A stretch of DNA of 64,000 nt from CAYWWY01 sp964580185 (GTDB lineage: Bacteria; Thermotogota; Thermotogae; MWEM01). Shown here piece by piece: positions 7,760 through 16,376 of the stretch. A program made the translations under genes and the position numbers. Where the stretch lies: contig CAZOJQ010000011.1 in NCBI GenBank assembly GCA_964580185.1, positions 1 to 64,000 on the forward strand. Direction: 5' to 3'. Position 1 is the stretch's first letter, and each line of letters opens with the position of its first letter. The notes under the pieces were generated by a model that was given only the letters and a program-made list of their open reading frames with translations, did no database searches and had not been told where the DNA came from.

Positions 7760-9175
7760 ATGAGCGAACATCCTGAGCGAATTGTCGATTTTGTGGATAC
7801 CTCTTTGAGGGATGCCCATCAGTCCCTTTTCGCTACTCGGATGCGAACGGAAGAGATGGTGCCCATTTTGGAGGAACTGGATCATGTGGGATACCATGCC
7901 TTGGAGATGTGGGGCGGAGCAACCTTCGATGCCTGTCTGCGGTTTCTGAACGAAGATCCCTGGGAACGCCTTCGGATCATTTCCGATCACGTACGCAACA
8001 CAAAACTGCAGATGCTGCTTCGGGGTCAAAACATCTTGGGTTATCGCCATTACGGAGACGACGTATTGCAGCTCTTCATCCGTACAGCCATTAAAAATGG
8101 AATTCATGTCATCCGAATCTTTGATGCCCTTAATGATGTGCGGAACTTAGAGAAATCGATCGAATACACCAAACAATATGGAGGCCATGCCCAAGTGGCG
8201 ATTTCCTACACGACCAGTCCGATTCATACTCCTGAATACTACCACGCTTTAGTTGCGCAACTCATGGACCACCAGGTGGACTCAATCTGTATCAAAGACA
8301 TGGCCGGTCTCCTTACACCGGCCCATGCCCATCAGTTGGTCGGCCATATCAAAAAGACCTTCTCCTTACCCGTGGAAATGCATACCCACTCCACGGTAGG
8401 AACCGCATCCATAGCATATCTCGCAGCGTTCGAAGCAGGAGCGGATCTCTTTGATACAGCCTGCGCCTCGCTTGCTGGAGGGACTTCACAGCCTCCGGTA
8501 GAACCGCTGTACTATTCCTTTCTGGAATACCCCGGGATAAAACTTCGCTTGAATTCGGAATCGTTTATCCCCATCTCGGATTATTTCGAAAAGGTTCGGA
8601 AAAGTCATGCGGCCGAAGATGTAGGCGGGAGTCAGATCGATCTCCGCGTCTTATCGGCTCAGGTTCCCGGTGGGATGCTCTCCAACCTGATCCATCAACT
8701 AAAAAACCAGAAAGCCATGGACAAATACCACGATGTGTTGGCCGAGATCCCCCGAGTTCGCAAGGACTTGGGATACCCACCTTTAGTCACGCCCACCAGC
8801 CAGATTGTGGGCGTCCAGGCAGTCTTCAACGTCTTGCAAGGCAGATACCGAATGATTACCCGCGAAGTGAAAGCATACTGCAAAGGGTTATATGGAAGGC
8901 CACCCGCGCCGATCGATCCGGAACTGCAGGCGCTGATCTTGGGAGATGAACAACCCATAGATTGCCGGCCGGCGGACATGATCGGAGATGAACTACCCAC
9001 ATTAATCAAACAAGCCGGACACATCGCGTCCAACGATGAAGATCTCCTAAGTTTGGCCTTGTTTGGAGAAGTGGCCCGAAAGTTCCTTCTCGAGAAGTAC
9101 TTTGCAAAAATCGGAGTGGATACCGTCCTGTTGGAAAGTTCGGACGATATGACAGGGGTATACCCCCTCAGTTGA
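7760..9175 (+). CDS. Biotin-dependent carboxyltransferase subunit (OadA/PycB type), no BCCP domain
   Basis: A 471-residue carboxyltransferase of the oxaloacetate decarboxylase alpha / pyruvate carboxylase B family, with a TIM barrel (about 8-300) and the conserved PYC_OADA domain (about 320-460). DTSLRDAHQS near residue 13 supplies the metal Asp, KDMAGLL holds the Lys that is normally carbamylated, and MHTHST provides the metal-binding His pair. The usual C-terminal biotinyl domain with AMKM is absent, so it needs a separate biotin carboxyl carrier protein. Whether it works as a decarboxylase, as pyruvate carboxylase or as a transcarboxylase subunit cannot be told, because neither the membrane beta subunit nor the biotin carboxylase is in the window. 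Confidence 0.92.
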   Translation: MSEHPERIVDFVDTSLRDAHQSLFATRMRTEEMVPILEELDHVGYHALEMWGGATFDACLRFLNEDPWERLRIISDHVRNTKLQMLLRGQNILGYRHYGDDVLQLFIRTAIKNGIHVIRIFDALNDVRNLEKSIEYTKQYGGHAQVAISYTTSPIHTPEYYHALVAQLMDHQVDSICIKDMAGLLTPAHAHQLVGHIKKTFSLPVEMHTHSTVGTASIAYLAAFEAGADLFDTACASLAGGTSQPPVEPLYYSFLEYPGIKLRLNSESFIPISDYFEKVRKSHAAEDVGGSQIDLRVLSAQVPGGMLSNLIHQLKNQKAMDKYHDVLAEIPRVRKDLGYPPLVTPTSQIVGVQAVFNVLQGRYRMITREVKAYCKGLYGRPPAPIDPELQALILGDEQPIDCRPADMIGDELPTLIKQAGHIASNDEDLLSLALFGEVARKFLLEKYFAKIGVDTVLLESSDDMTGVYPLS

Positions 9176-9189
9176 ATGGAGGTTCCTAC

Positions 9190-9543
9190 TTGCTGAAAGA
9201 AAAGATCGCTACTCTATTAGACCAAAACGAGGCAGAACACATAGTAATTATGGACATGAGCAACACACCGATTATCACGGACACCTTTCTGATTTGCACA
9301 GCCAATTCCAAAACACACATGGCATCTTTGCGCGATCGAATCATAGACTTTTTCTCATCGATCGACAAAACAGTCCTCTATTATGACAAAGGAAAAGAAT
9401 ACGATTGGTTGATTGTCGACGCTTCGGAAATCGTGATTCACATCTTCACCAAAAAAGGGCGTGAATTCTATGCGCTGGAAAAGCTCTGGATCAACGCAAA
9501 GCAAAAAGAGTGGATCCCCGCTTCCTCTATATCCAAACCATAA
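9190..9543 (+). CDS. rsfS: Ribosomal silencing factor RsfS (Iojap family)
   Basis: A 117-residue RsfS homologue, which binds ribosomal protein L14 and blocks joining of the 30S and 50S subunits under starvation. Family motifs are DMSNTPIITDTFLICTANS, the WLIVDASEIVIHIF strand and the terminal YALEKLW. I place the start at TTG 9190, seven bases after GGAGG. An in-frame TTG at 9172 overlaps the carboxyltransferase stop but has no Shine-Dalgarno element. In many bacteria rsfS follows nadD; here it follows a metabolic gene instead. Confidence 0.92.
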   Translation: MLKEKIATLLDQNEAEHIVIMDMSNTPIITDTFLICTANSKTHMASLRDRIIDFFSSIDKTVLYYDKGKEYDWLIVDASEIVIHIFTKKGREFYALEKLWINAKQKEWIPASSISKP

Positions 9544-9571
9544 CCGATCCCTGCAAAATCTGAGTTGAACC

Positions 9572-10144
9572 ATGGTCATCCGGGCCTTTGTATCCTCAGA
9601 TCATTTTCAAACCCTCAAACAATCAGGCGCTCGCGAACGCAGCCGCTCTGGGAAAGACCTCAAGACCATGAACCAGAACCGGATGGCCTATCTTCTTGCT
9701 CAAATCAACCGTTCTTCCGTCCGAACCCAGATGCTTGGCCAGTATCGGCAATTGGAACAGATATTGGATTCGGGTGATACAGCAGCCTTTCAAAACAGCT
9801 TTCAGGAAATCTGTCACCAGCTGGAAACAGCCGATCAACCCAGAACAGAACGAATCTTCCTCAAATCCTTCCAACATGCTGAGTTTTTCGAACAGACAGA
9901 CCAACCCCATGAATCGCCCCAGCCGAACCCTTCCTTGTTCTCAAACAACTCCGAAGGAAGACTCCGCCAAATCCAATTTCGCCAGAAGATAAGAGACCTG
10001 CCGAAAACTGCGTTATACTCCCAACCTTTTATGGAATTTGCCCCGCACCTTCATATTATCCGCTCGAAATCGTTCCGCATACTTACCCTATCCGAGCGAG
10101 GATTGGACGCGTTTAAAGGGAAAACAATCACTCAGTTCCGATAA
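9572..10144 (+). CDS. Hypothetical protein
   Basis: A 190-residue protein I do not recognise. It is hydrophilic, rich in Gln, Arg and Ser, and probably helical between residues 35 and 100 (KTMNQNRMAYLLAQINRSS onward). A low-complexity Pro/Ser/Asn linker follows near residue 125 and then a basic C-terminus. There is no signal peptide or membrane segment. The ATG has no clear Shine-Dalgarno sequence; an internal ATG at 9668 is an alternative start. It lies 28 bases after rsfS on the same strand and just before the strong promoter at 10159, so it closes the arcC-rsfS group. Confidence 0.55.
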   Translation: MVIRAFVSSDHFQTLKQSGARERSRSGKDLKTMNQNRMAYLLAQINRSSVRTQMLGQYRQLEQILDSGDTAAFQNSFQEICHQLETADQPRTERIFLKSFQHAEFFEQTDQPHESPQPNPSLFSNNSEGRLRQIQFRQKIRDLPKTALYSQPFMEFAPHLHIIRSKSFRILTLSERGLDAFKGKTITQFR

Positions 10145-10158
10145 GAAAATGGATCTCC

Positions 10159-10187
10159 TTGACAACTTCAAATATATGTGTTATAAT
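10159..10187 (+). promoter_or_regulatory. Consensus sigma-70 promoter of the DUF4097 lipoprotein
   Basis: A perfect -35 (TTGACA, 10159-10164) and a perfect -10 (TATAAT, 10182-10187) are separated by exactly 17 bases. It is the best canonical promoter in the window and suggests high constitutive expression of the lipoprotein. Confidence 0.85.
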
Positions 10188-10229
10188 ACAATAGAACACT
10201 AAAACATAACAAGAATGGAGAGAATCGAC

Positions 10230-11093
10230 ATGATGATCAAAAAATGGACATGGGTATGGATGGGAATCGGAATCTTGGCCCTCCTTTTCACTGCCTGCGA
10301 TTTAGGAACGGACCGCTATGAAAGGAGAATGAGCCAACGGTGGGACATCCAGCAACTGGGTTCTTTTCCGATCCCAACAACGCTCCAGGCAAAGACCCTG
10401 AACGGATCCATCGTTGTTCGCGGCTTTGAAGGGAACCATATCCAGATCGACACACGAACTGTCGTTCAAGGCTTTGGCGCCAAAGAAACGAAGGAATTTG
10501 GTGACAATTTGCAGGTTCAATTCACCAATGCCAACGGGGTCTTGACCTTTTGGGTAGACGATCGAACCCCTCATTTCATAACCAACATCGGAGTCTCTTT
10601 GGAAATACTTGTCCCGAACCAATGGCTCAAGGACCTGTACCTAACCACATCGAACGGCCCAATTACCATCGAAAATCTCCGGGCGGATTTTGATATTCGA
10701 ACAAGCAATGGAGGCGTGACCCTCCGAAATACCGAAGGGCTGATCCAGGTCCAAACATCCAATGGCCGAGTGACAATGGATCGGGTCCATCTGAGCGAAG
10801 GTTCTTCGACAATCCGTTCATCCAACGGACAAATATCCTTCCAAGGAGAACTACCTTCCAACGGTCTTTTGGACTGGCGGACATCCAATGCCCGGGTAAC
10901 AATTGATGTGCCGAGAGATTCGGCCTTTTACGGGGATATCCGTACCAGCAATGGGTCCATCCAAATCACAGACCTCCAACACGTCGATCATGTATTCTCG
11001 CGGACCGAATTCCGCGGCAGCATCAACGGAGGAGGGAACCTTCAACTCCGGATCGTGTCATCGAATGGAGATATAGCTCTTCGAGGCAGATAG
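10230..11093 (+). CDS. DUF4097-type beta-strand-repeat lipoprotein
   Basis: A 287-residue exported protein with an N-terminal hydrophobic segment ending in LLFTAC, a plausible lipobox whose Cys would be lipidated. The mature part has at least seven copies of a short repeat of the form TSNGxIxxxxL (SNGPITIENL, SNGGVTLRNT, SNGRVTMDRV, SNGQISFQGE, SNGSIQITDL, SNGDIALRG). That is the signature of DUF4097 putative adhesin beta-solenoids. The ATG at 10230 follows GGAGAGA. The gene has its own consensus promoter and is probably monocistronic. A 7-bp hairpin (AAGAAGG/CCTTCTT, 11109-11127) lies after the stop. Its function is unknown; an envelope-stress or surface-structural role is inference. Confidence 0.85.
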   Translation: MMIKKWTWVWMGIGILALLFTACDLGTDRYERRMSQRWDIQQLGSFPIPTTLQAKTLNGSIVVRGFEGNHIQIDTRTVVQGFGAKETKEFGDNLQVQFTNANGVLTFWVDDRTPHFITNIGVSLEILVPNQWLKDLYLTTSNGPITIENLRADFDIRTSNGGVTLRNTEGLIQVQTSNGRVTMDRVHLSEGSSTIRSSNGQISFQGELPSNGLLDWRTSNARVTIDVPRDSAFYGDIRTSNGSIQITDLQHVDHVFSRTEFRGSINGGGNLQLRIVSSNGDIALRGR

Positions 11094-11404
11094 AAGATCG
11101 AGTCTGTAAAGAAGGAAAACCCTTCTTCATGAGTCTTGTCCAGATAGAACCGATACTCAACGATACCTGGTTCTCGAGCGGATCGAAAACCCAACTCTTT
11201 GCGTCGGACCTCCCAATGAAAGGCCGAATCTGCCGGTCGATGGTGCGCTTCCAATGCCCTTTCTACCCGATACGTTCCCTTCATTGAAAGATCTGGATTC
11301 CATACCCGGATTTTTCCCGTCCCCGTCGAACAGATTGTGGTATAATCAGGGAGAAATCCAAGGAATGATTCTCCATTTCCTTTACCGCGAACCAGGAGGG
11401 TACG
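11094..11404. other. Intergenic region between the DUF4097 gene and the GH3 hexosaminidase gene
   Basis: These 311 bases hold the 3' hairpin of the upstream gene and, at 11338-11346, the TGGTATAAT promoter of the hexosaminidase. On the minus strand an open frame (11042-11284) would encode 80 residues with protein-like composition. It has no Shine-Dalgarno sequence and overlaps the end of the DUF4097 gene, so I do not call it a gene. Nothing else was recognised. Confidence 0.4.
11338..11346 (+). promoter_or_regulatory. Extended -10 promoter of the GH3 hexosaminidase gene
   Basis: TGGTATAAT sits 59 bases before the ATG at 11405, followed by AGGAGGGT as the ribosome binding site. Confidence 0.65.
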
Positions 11405-12949
11405 ATGAATGCAATCGAACGGATGATCGGTAGACTTTTTATGATCGGTGTGGACGGGCTTTCCTTGACCAAAGACTCGCGAAAGGCGTTGCATACAATT
11501 CAGCCCGGTTTTGTGATTCTCTTTTCCCGGAATATATCCGACCGAAATCAAGTGCTGGGACTCGTGGACGAGATCCAACAAGAATTGGAGGTTCCCGCTG
11601 TAATCTGCATTGATCAAGAAGGCGGGATTGTGACGCGACTGGATGAAGGGTTCTCCGTTTCTCCGGGAGCCATGGCAATTGCCGCAACGGGAAATCCCGC
11701 CAACGCCTTTGCTGTGGGCAAAATCATGGGTTGGGAGATGAGGAATACAAGAATCACCTGGGACCTCGCTCCAGTAGCTGATCTAAACACCAACCCCCTC
11801 AACCCGAGTTTAGGAGTCCGAAGCTTTGGAGACCAAGCTCCCGTTGCAATTCCCTTCATCAAAGCATTCTACCAAGGATTGAAAGCAGCTCAAATTGCTG
11901 GTTGCGCAAAGCATTTCCCTGGGTATGGTGATGTTTCTCTTGACCCACATCTCGATCTTCCAACAATGGAACAAGACCTCTCCCAACTTCAAACCCGCGA
12001 GTTTCTTCCATTCCAAGACCTAATGAGAGAGGGAATTGAAACCATCATGCCCACCCACGTATTCCTTCCCAAAATCCAACAATCCAAAAAACCCGCTTCT
12101 ATGGATCCGGATATTCTTTTGAAGATTCTCCGTGGCTCATTGAACTACCAGGGGTTGATCGTAGCGGACGACCTTCTGATGAAAGGGGTTTTTGATTTCT
12201 ACGCTCCCGAAGAATCCGTACAGGAAGGGCTTTTGGCGGGATTGGATGTTCTGACAATCTGCCATGAACCAAGCGTCCAACAATCCGCCTTTACCCACCT
12301 CGCCCGATGGGTGGAGACCAATCCTACTGTTCATAGACTCCTGAAAGAAAAGTTTGACCGTGTAGAAGGATTTCGAAACCGGTTTCTTCCTATTTATGAT
12401 ATAGAACCGCGGTTCGATCCCCAAGGGATCAAAATTATGGAGCAAATAGCCCTGGATTCCATCACCCTGTTCAAAAACGATGATTATCTGGTCCCCCTTC
12501 CTCCGCTCGGGTCGGAAGACCTGATTGTCTCAACAAAGTTATCCCGCCAATCCCAAGCGGAAGAACGCTTGGGAAAACCCGATCTCCTTCAGCAACTATC
12601 CCTCCACTTCCCAAAAGTCGATACGCTCCAAATCGATCCATCCCTGATGCCCGAAGAAGCCCTGTCCATTACGAAAAATCTCAAAGGGAAAGTGTGCGTC
12701 TTTCTCAGTGAGAACGCATACCTACACCAGGGACAAAAAGAGATGATATGGGATCTGATGGCGCGTTTTGATCGGTTTCTGCTGATTTCCCTTCGCAACC
12801 CCTATGATGCGGGGATCGAAGGATTGCGAAACTGCCTGATGACGTATGGATACGCCCAACCAAGCCAAAAAGCGGTATTTGATATCCTTTTGGGAAAACA
12901 CCATCCCACCGGAAAATGTCCGGTAAAAATCCATCTGGTGCCGAGATGA
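11405..12949 (+). CDS. nagZ: Beta-N-acetylhexosaminidase (GH3, NagZ type)
   Basis: A 514-residue glycoside hydrolase family 3 enzyme, expected to remove N-acetylglucosamine from muropeptides during cell-wall recycling. The TIM barrel (about 5-330) contains KHFPGYGDVSLDPHLDLP, whose DPH holds the usual catalytic His. IVADDLLM holds the Asp nucleophile. The usual KHFPGHGD is altered to KHFPGYGD. There is no signal peptide, so it acts in the cytoplasm. It is longer than the 340-residue proteobacterial NagZ because of an extra C-terminal alpha/beta domain (about 350-510), as in Gram-positive two-domain forms. The specificity assignment is from the family, not proven. Confidence 0.9.
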   Translation: MNAIERMIGRLFMIGVDGLSLTKDSRKALHTIQPGFVILFSRNISDRNQVLGLVDEIQQELEVPAVICIDQEGGIVTRLDEGFSVSPGAMAIAATGNPANAFAVGKIMGWEMRNTRITWDLAPVADLNTNPLNPSLGVRSFGDQAPVAIPFIKAFYQGLKAAQIAGCAKHFPGYGDVSLDPHLDLPTMEQDLSQLQTREFLPFQDLMREGIETIMPTHVFLPKIQQSKKPASMDPDILLKILRGSLNYQGLIVADDLLMKGVFDFYAPEESVQEGLLAGLDVLTICHEPSVQQSAFTHLARWVETNPTVHRLLKEKFDRVEGFRNRFLPIYDIEPRFDPQGIKIMEQIALDSITLFKNDDYLVPLPPLGSEDLIVSTKLSRQSQAEERLGKPDLLQQLSLHFPKVDTLQIDPSLMPEEALSITKNLKGKVCVFLSENAYLHQGQKEMIWDLMARFDRFLLISLRNPYDAGIEGLRNCLMTYGYAQPSQKAVFDILLGKHHPTGKCPVKIHLVPR

Positions 12950-12953
12950 TCCA

Positions 12954-13154
12954 GTGACTTCCTGCGCAAACCAACACGCCAACAATCAAAAGTGCAACTG
13001 CACCTATTCCGGATGTCCCCGACACGGCGTCTGTTGTGAATGCCTTCACTATCACAGACAGAGAGAGGAGCTTCCGGCGTGTTATTTCTCTAAAGAAGAA
13101 GAAAAAACCTGGGATCGGTCGATCTCTTTTTTTGTGCAAACTCGTTCCCGGTAA
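12954..13154 (+). CDS. Small cysteine-rich protein (DUF6485 family)
   Basis: A 66-residue protein with eight cysteines in a conserved arrangement: C4, then CNC, GCPRHGVCCEC (residues 20-30) and PAC at 43, ending in a DRS motif near residue 55. This pattern matches the small zinc-ribbon-like DUF6485 proteins of anaerobes; metal binding is likely but its function is unknown. The start is a GTG five bases after the hexosaminidase stop, suggesting translational coupling. The region would otherwise look empty. The conserved Cys/His spacing is the main reason to believe the gene. Confidence 0.72.
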   Translation: MTSCANQHANNQKCNCTYSGCPRHGVCCECLHYHRQREELPACYFSKEEEKTWDRSISFFVQTRSR

Positions 13155-13187
13155 TTGGAGAAAGACGAAACGGAGATTCTCTGTATA

Positions 13188-13196
13188 TGGTATAAT
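13188..13196 (+). promoter_or_regulatory. Extended -10 promoter of the pepP-efp-asp23-nusB-fhs operon
   Basis: TGGTATAAT precedes the aminopeptidase ATG by 32 bases. All genes from here to murD are closely spaced in one direction, so this is probably the main promoter. Confidence 0.65.
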
Positions 13197-13227
13197 TGAA
13201 TCATCATCAACCCAAGGGGGAGACGGA

Positions 13228-14331
13228 ATGACCCAACACAATACGCAAGGATACGAAGGCCGCGTACGCCGTTTGCTGGAAAAAATGACATCGAAAGAAA
13301 TCACCCTTAGCCTCATCCGGAACGAGGAAAGCTCCACAAAGAACCTTCATTACTTCAGCGGGTTCACGGGCACATCGGGTTTTTTTGCCATCACAGACCG
13401 AAAGCAACAGCTCGGGACCGATTCGCGCTACTGGATTCAAGCGGCGGAACAGTCCCCGTTCGAATTGGTCCAAGAAACGAAAGACAACACGCAAACTCTT
13501 TTGAAAGACATCTGCTCCAAGCATAAAACCATCGGTTATGAAGCGACTACAACATCCGTGCGGTCCTTTCAGATGCTCCAAAATCAATTGGGCGACAAGA
13601 TCGAATGGATTCCGATCGATCCCTTCATTGAAGAACTGAGATGCGGTAAAGATGATGAAGAGATCCAAATCATGAAAGAGGCTCAAAGAATCTCAGCTGA
13701 AGCTTTTATGGAATGGCTGAATGAAGTTCGTTCAGGTCGGACGGAGAAATTCTTGGCTGCCCATCTTGAATACCTGATGAAAACGAAAGGGGCTGATGAC
13801 GCAGCGTTCAGCTCGATTGTGGCTTCTGGATATCGCTCTGCCCTCCCGCACGGAAGAGCCTCAGACAAAATCCTGGAACCAGGAGATATGATCGTCATCG
13901 ATTACGGTTGCTCAGTAGACGGGTATTCTTCGGATATTACCCGCACCATTGCCCTTGGCCCGATTGATTCCCTCAAAGAAGAGGTGTACGGAATCGTCGC
14001 GCAGGCGCAATCGGAAGCCCTGAAAGCTGCCAAAGCTGGAATGACCGGGAAAGAACTCGATTCTGTTGCCCGAACGATCATCCAAAAAGCCGGGTATGGG
14101 GACCATTTTGGCCACGGCTTGGGGCATGGCTTGGGAATGCAGGTTCATGAAGCGCCTTCTGTATCCTTCCGAAACGACAAACCGCTTCCTGTTGGCAGTG
14201 TCGTTACAATTGAACCGGGAATCTATCTGGAAGGGTCATTTGGCGTTCGGATCGAAGATGACGTCGTCCTTTTGAACGATGGAATACTCAATTTAACCAC
14301 ACTATCGAAAGAACTGCTGGTTCTCTCGTAA
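13228..14331 (+). CDS. Xaa-Pro aminopeptidase (M24B)
   Basis: A 367-residue metallopeptidase that removes an N-terminal residue before proline. All five metal ligands are present: Asp in VIDYGCSVDG and in SSDITRT, His in HGLGHGLGMQVHE, Glu in TIEPGIYL and Glu in RIEDDVV. The N-terminal creatinase-like domain covers about 1-120. The ATG follows AAGGGGGAGACGGA and lies downstream of the promoter, which rules out earlier in-frame codons. Its position immediately before efp is a widely conserved gene pair. This is the catalytic counterpart of the degenerate M24 protein at 1731-2834. Confidence 0.95.
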   Translation: MTQHNTQGYEGRVRRLLEKMTSKEITLSLIRNEESSTKNLHYFSGFTGTSGFFAITDRKQQLGTDSRYWIQAAEQSPFELVQETKDNTQTLLKDICSKHKTIGYEATTTSVRSFQMLQNQLGDKIEWIPIDPFIEELRCGKDDEEIQIMKEAQRISAEAFMEWLNEVRSGRTEKFLAAHLEYLMKTKGADDAAFSSIVASGYRSALPHGRASDKILEPGDMIVIDYGCSVDGYSSDITRTIALGPIDSLKEEVYGIVAQAQSEALKAAKAGMTGKELDSVARTIIQKAGYGDHFGHGLGHGLGMQVHEAPSVSFRNDKPLPVGSVVTIEPGIYLEGSFGVRIEDDVVLLNDGILNLTTLSKELLVLS

Positions 14332-14354
14332 ATTTCCCTGGAGGTGTCATTTTT

Positions 14355-14912
14355 GTGATCGAAGTCGGTGATCTGAGAAAAGGGCATGTAATTCAAATGG
14401 AAGGAAATCTATACCGCGTGGTGGAAGTGAACAAACACTTCATGGGCCGCGGTAGCGGGATCATCCGATCCCGTTTGAAAAACATTCAAACAGGCTATAT
14501 CACTGAAAAAACATTCTCCAGCGGCGAGCGGGTGGAAGAGGCCGAACTTACCTTCCGTCAAGCAGAATACCTGTATTCGGATGGAGATCACTACTGTTTT
14601 ATGGATCTGGGCAACTACGAACAATACCTTCTCGAACCGGATATTGTCGAAGACGCGATCGGGTACCTGAAAGAGAATATGGAAGTGGTCTTGCTCTTTC
14701 ATGATGAGCGAATTCTTGGAATTCAACTGCCAACATCGGTGGTATTGGAAGTAACCCAAACAGACCCCAACTTCAAAGGGGATACGGTATCTGGCGGAGG
14801 CAAACCAGCCCTCCTGGAAACAGGCATGAAAGTAACAGTCCCTATGTTTATTGAAAACGGCCAGAAGATTCGTGTGGATACCCGCACCGGGGAGTATCTA
14901 GAACGAGCATAA
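14355..14912 (+). CDS. efp: Translation elongation factor P
   Basis: A 185-residue EF-P, which rescues ribosomes stalled on polyproline stretches. The three beta-barrel domains are complete, ending in TRTGEYLERA. The tip of the domain I loop reads HFMGRGSG, so the residue equivalent to E. coli Lys34 is Arg. Arg in this GRG context is what I recall for Thermotoga EF-P and differs from the KSGR context of EarP-rhamnosylated EF-P. No earP, epmA or ymfI gene is nearby. The start is a GTG nine bases after GGAGGTG. It sits in the conserved order pepP-efp-asp23-amaP-nusB. Confidence 0.97.
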   Translation: MIEVGDLRKGHVIQMEGNLYRVVEVNKHFMGRGSGIIRSRLKNIQTGYITEKTFSSGERVEEAELTFRQAEYLYSDGDHYCFMDLGNYEQYLLEPDIVEDAIGYLKENMEVVLLFHDERILGIQLPTSVVLEVTQTDPNFKGDTVSGGGKPALLETGMKVTVPMFIENGQKIRVDTRTGEYLERA

Positions 14913-14933
14913 CGCGTTGAGGAGGTGTTCGGA

Positions 14934-15392
14934 ATGGAAGATTCTAAAACCGGAAAAATCCCGGATGAACCAAAGATCGAAGGACTGAAGAAGACCAAAT
15001 ATGGGCAGGTAGATGTCGCGGATTCGGTTATCTATGACCTGATCATTGTTGGCCTCAATAAAATCGAAGAAGTTGTAAAAGACCAAAAGAACATACGGAA
15101 AGCGGTTTCTATCGATCGAAAAGCAACAGACAGTTCCGTTTCGGTATCGGTAAGTGTCAAGCTATATCTTACACGGAGCATCCGTGAGGTTGCCGAAACC
15201 ATTCAAAGCGTAATCAAAGAAGAAGTAGAAGGCATGACTGGTTTGATCAAAGTAGAATCGATTACCGTCAATGTTCTGGATATCGAAATTCCCGACCGAG
15301 AAGTTCCAATCGAAGATGAAGAGCCGCCCCAACAGGCGGTCCCATCACAGGATGTCGAGGAAGATCATGATACAGATCAAAAAATGGGCTGA
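14934..15392 (+). CDS. Asp23/Gls24 family envelope stress protein
   Basis: A 152-residue Asp23 (alkaline shock) family protein. The core domain (about 20-120) shows the KYGQVDVADSVIYDLI and SVSVSVKLYL strands and the IRKAVSIDR region, and the C-terminal tail is acidic and Pro-rich (IEDEEPPQQ). These proteins are cytoplasmic but tethered beneath the membrane by AmaP-type partners. GAGGAGGTG is spaced six bases from the ATG at 14934. The last 26 bases overlap the amaP start, showing translational coupling with the likely membrane anchor. Confidence 0.88.
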   Translation: MEDSKTGKIPDEPKIEGLKKTKYGQVDVADSVIYDLIIVGLNKIEEVVKDQKNIRKAVSIDRKATDSSVSVSVSVKLYLTRSIREVAETIQSVIKEEVEGMTGLIKVESITVNVLDIEIPDREVPIEDEEPPQQAVPSQDVEEDHDTDQKMG

Positions 15393-15879
15393 TCGAATCC
15401 TTCAGATTGGGGTGATCGTTGCGATCATCTCCCTTCTGCTATGGCTTCTTTCCATACCGCTAGCGGGATTCCAAATATGGACTTCCGGTTCCTTTTGGGG
15501 CATTTTTCTCCGGGTGTTGGTGAGCATAGGCGCGATCGGATTGATCTATCTTGGGATCAAAAACAAAGAACAGTACGTCCATACCATGCCCGAAGACGGA
15601 TTGGACGTACAGATCTCTCCCGAAGTTTATAAAACTCTTATCAGCCGTGTTCTTGCCAACTATGACGGTGTGGAATTGGATGAATACTCCTTTCGTCCGG
15701 CTCAGACGGATCGAGACGCCATGCTCTATGTTGTCATTCGAACCATGGACCCCTTTTCGATCTCTGAAATCGTGCGCAACTTAAAGGACAAAGTCCAGAT
15801 GACCCTGGCCCAAAGCGTGGGTACATCCATGAATCTTCAAGTGGTGATCCGAGTCAAACCCTTCGAGGTCTCTGTGTAA
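15367..15879 (+). CDS. amaP: AmaP-like membrane anchor of Asp23
   Basis: A 170-residue protein with two N-terminal transmembrane helices (about 8-32 and 45-65, separated by a short loop containing AGFQIW). A cytoplasmic Asp23-like alpha/beta domain follows (about 75-170). This is the architecture of AmaP, which anchors Asp23 to the membrane in staphylococci. The ATG at 15367 lies inside the asp23 gene. NusB begins two bases after its stop. Assignment rests on topology, domain similarity and the conserved neighbourhood. Confidence 0.8.
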   Translation: MIQIKKWADRILQIGVIVAIISLLLWLLSIPLAGFQIWTSGSFWGIFLRVLVSIGAIGLIYLGIKNKEQYVHTMPEDGLDVQISPEVYKTLISRVLANYDGVELDEYSFRPAQTDRDAMLYVVIRTMDPFSISEIVRNLKDKVQMTLAQSVGTSMNLQVVIRVKPFEVSV

Positions 15880-15881
15880 GG

Positions 15882-16376
15882 ATGGCAAAGTCCAAATGGC
15901 CCAAAAGAAGGAGGATGCGCGAAATCCTCCTTATGACCCTATTTTCGGTTGACCCAATGAGCGACTGGATCGTATCGGATTTGGAAGCGTTGATCAATTG
16001 CGCTTCAGAAGAAGGCGATCCGATCGCACCCCGACTTAGGACCGAAACACTTCGTTTTGCTCAAGGAATCTTGGAACACATCCTTCCCATCGATCAAGCC
16101 ATACAGAACCATCTCATGAACTGGAGTTGGGAACGGATTGCTATGGTTGACCGGACCGTCCTACGCATTGCTGTATACGAACTCTTTTATGAAGAGGATA
16201 TTCCGATCGAAGTGACCATCAATGAAGCCGTGGAAATCGCCAAAAAATTCGGATCCGAAAAGAGCGGCGGATTTGTTAACGGAATCTTAAACTCAGTAGC
16301 CAGGGATGACGTTTCTCAAGAAAAATGGGCGTTGTCCCCCAAACTCACAGGGGGTGAAACCAGAAATGCTAAATGA
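15882..16376 (+). CDS. nusB: Transcription antitermination protein NusB
   Basis: A 164-residue NusB, the all-helical partner of NusE (S10) that binds boxA RNA and promotes rRNA antitermination. Typical features are the N-terminal RRRMREILLMTLF, DRTVLRIAVYELFY near residue 90, PIEVTINEAVEIAKKFGSEKSGGFVNGIL and the terminal basic tail. The length is slightly above the usual 130-150 because of N- and C-terminal extensions. It overlaps the fhs start by 11 bases. Confidence 0.95.
   Translation: MAKSKWPKRRRMREILLMTLFSVDPMSDWIVSDLEALINCASEEGDPIAPRLRTETLRFAQGILEHILPIDQAIQNHLMNWSWERIAMVDRTVLRIAVYELFYEEDIPIEVTINEAVEIAKKFGSEKSGGFVNGILNSVARDDVSQEKWALSPKLTGGETRNAK

Noticed and set aside
10671..11090. Repeats in DNA of the DUF4097 gene
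   Set aside because: The repeats are at protein level (TSNG units) and follow from the beta-solenoid fold. The DNA copies have diverged, so they are not a repeat array.
11042..11284. 80-codon minus-strand frame in the intergenic region before the hexosaminidase gene
   Set aside because: Composition is protein-like, but there is no ribosome binding site or promoter and it overlaps the DUF4097 gene. Left as a note only.
12705..13337. 210-codon frame on the minus strand over the hexosaminidase/aminopeptidase gap
   Set aside because: It lies opposite the conserved cysteine-rich protein and the hexosaminidase C-terminus, with low-complexity composition and no start signals.
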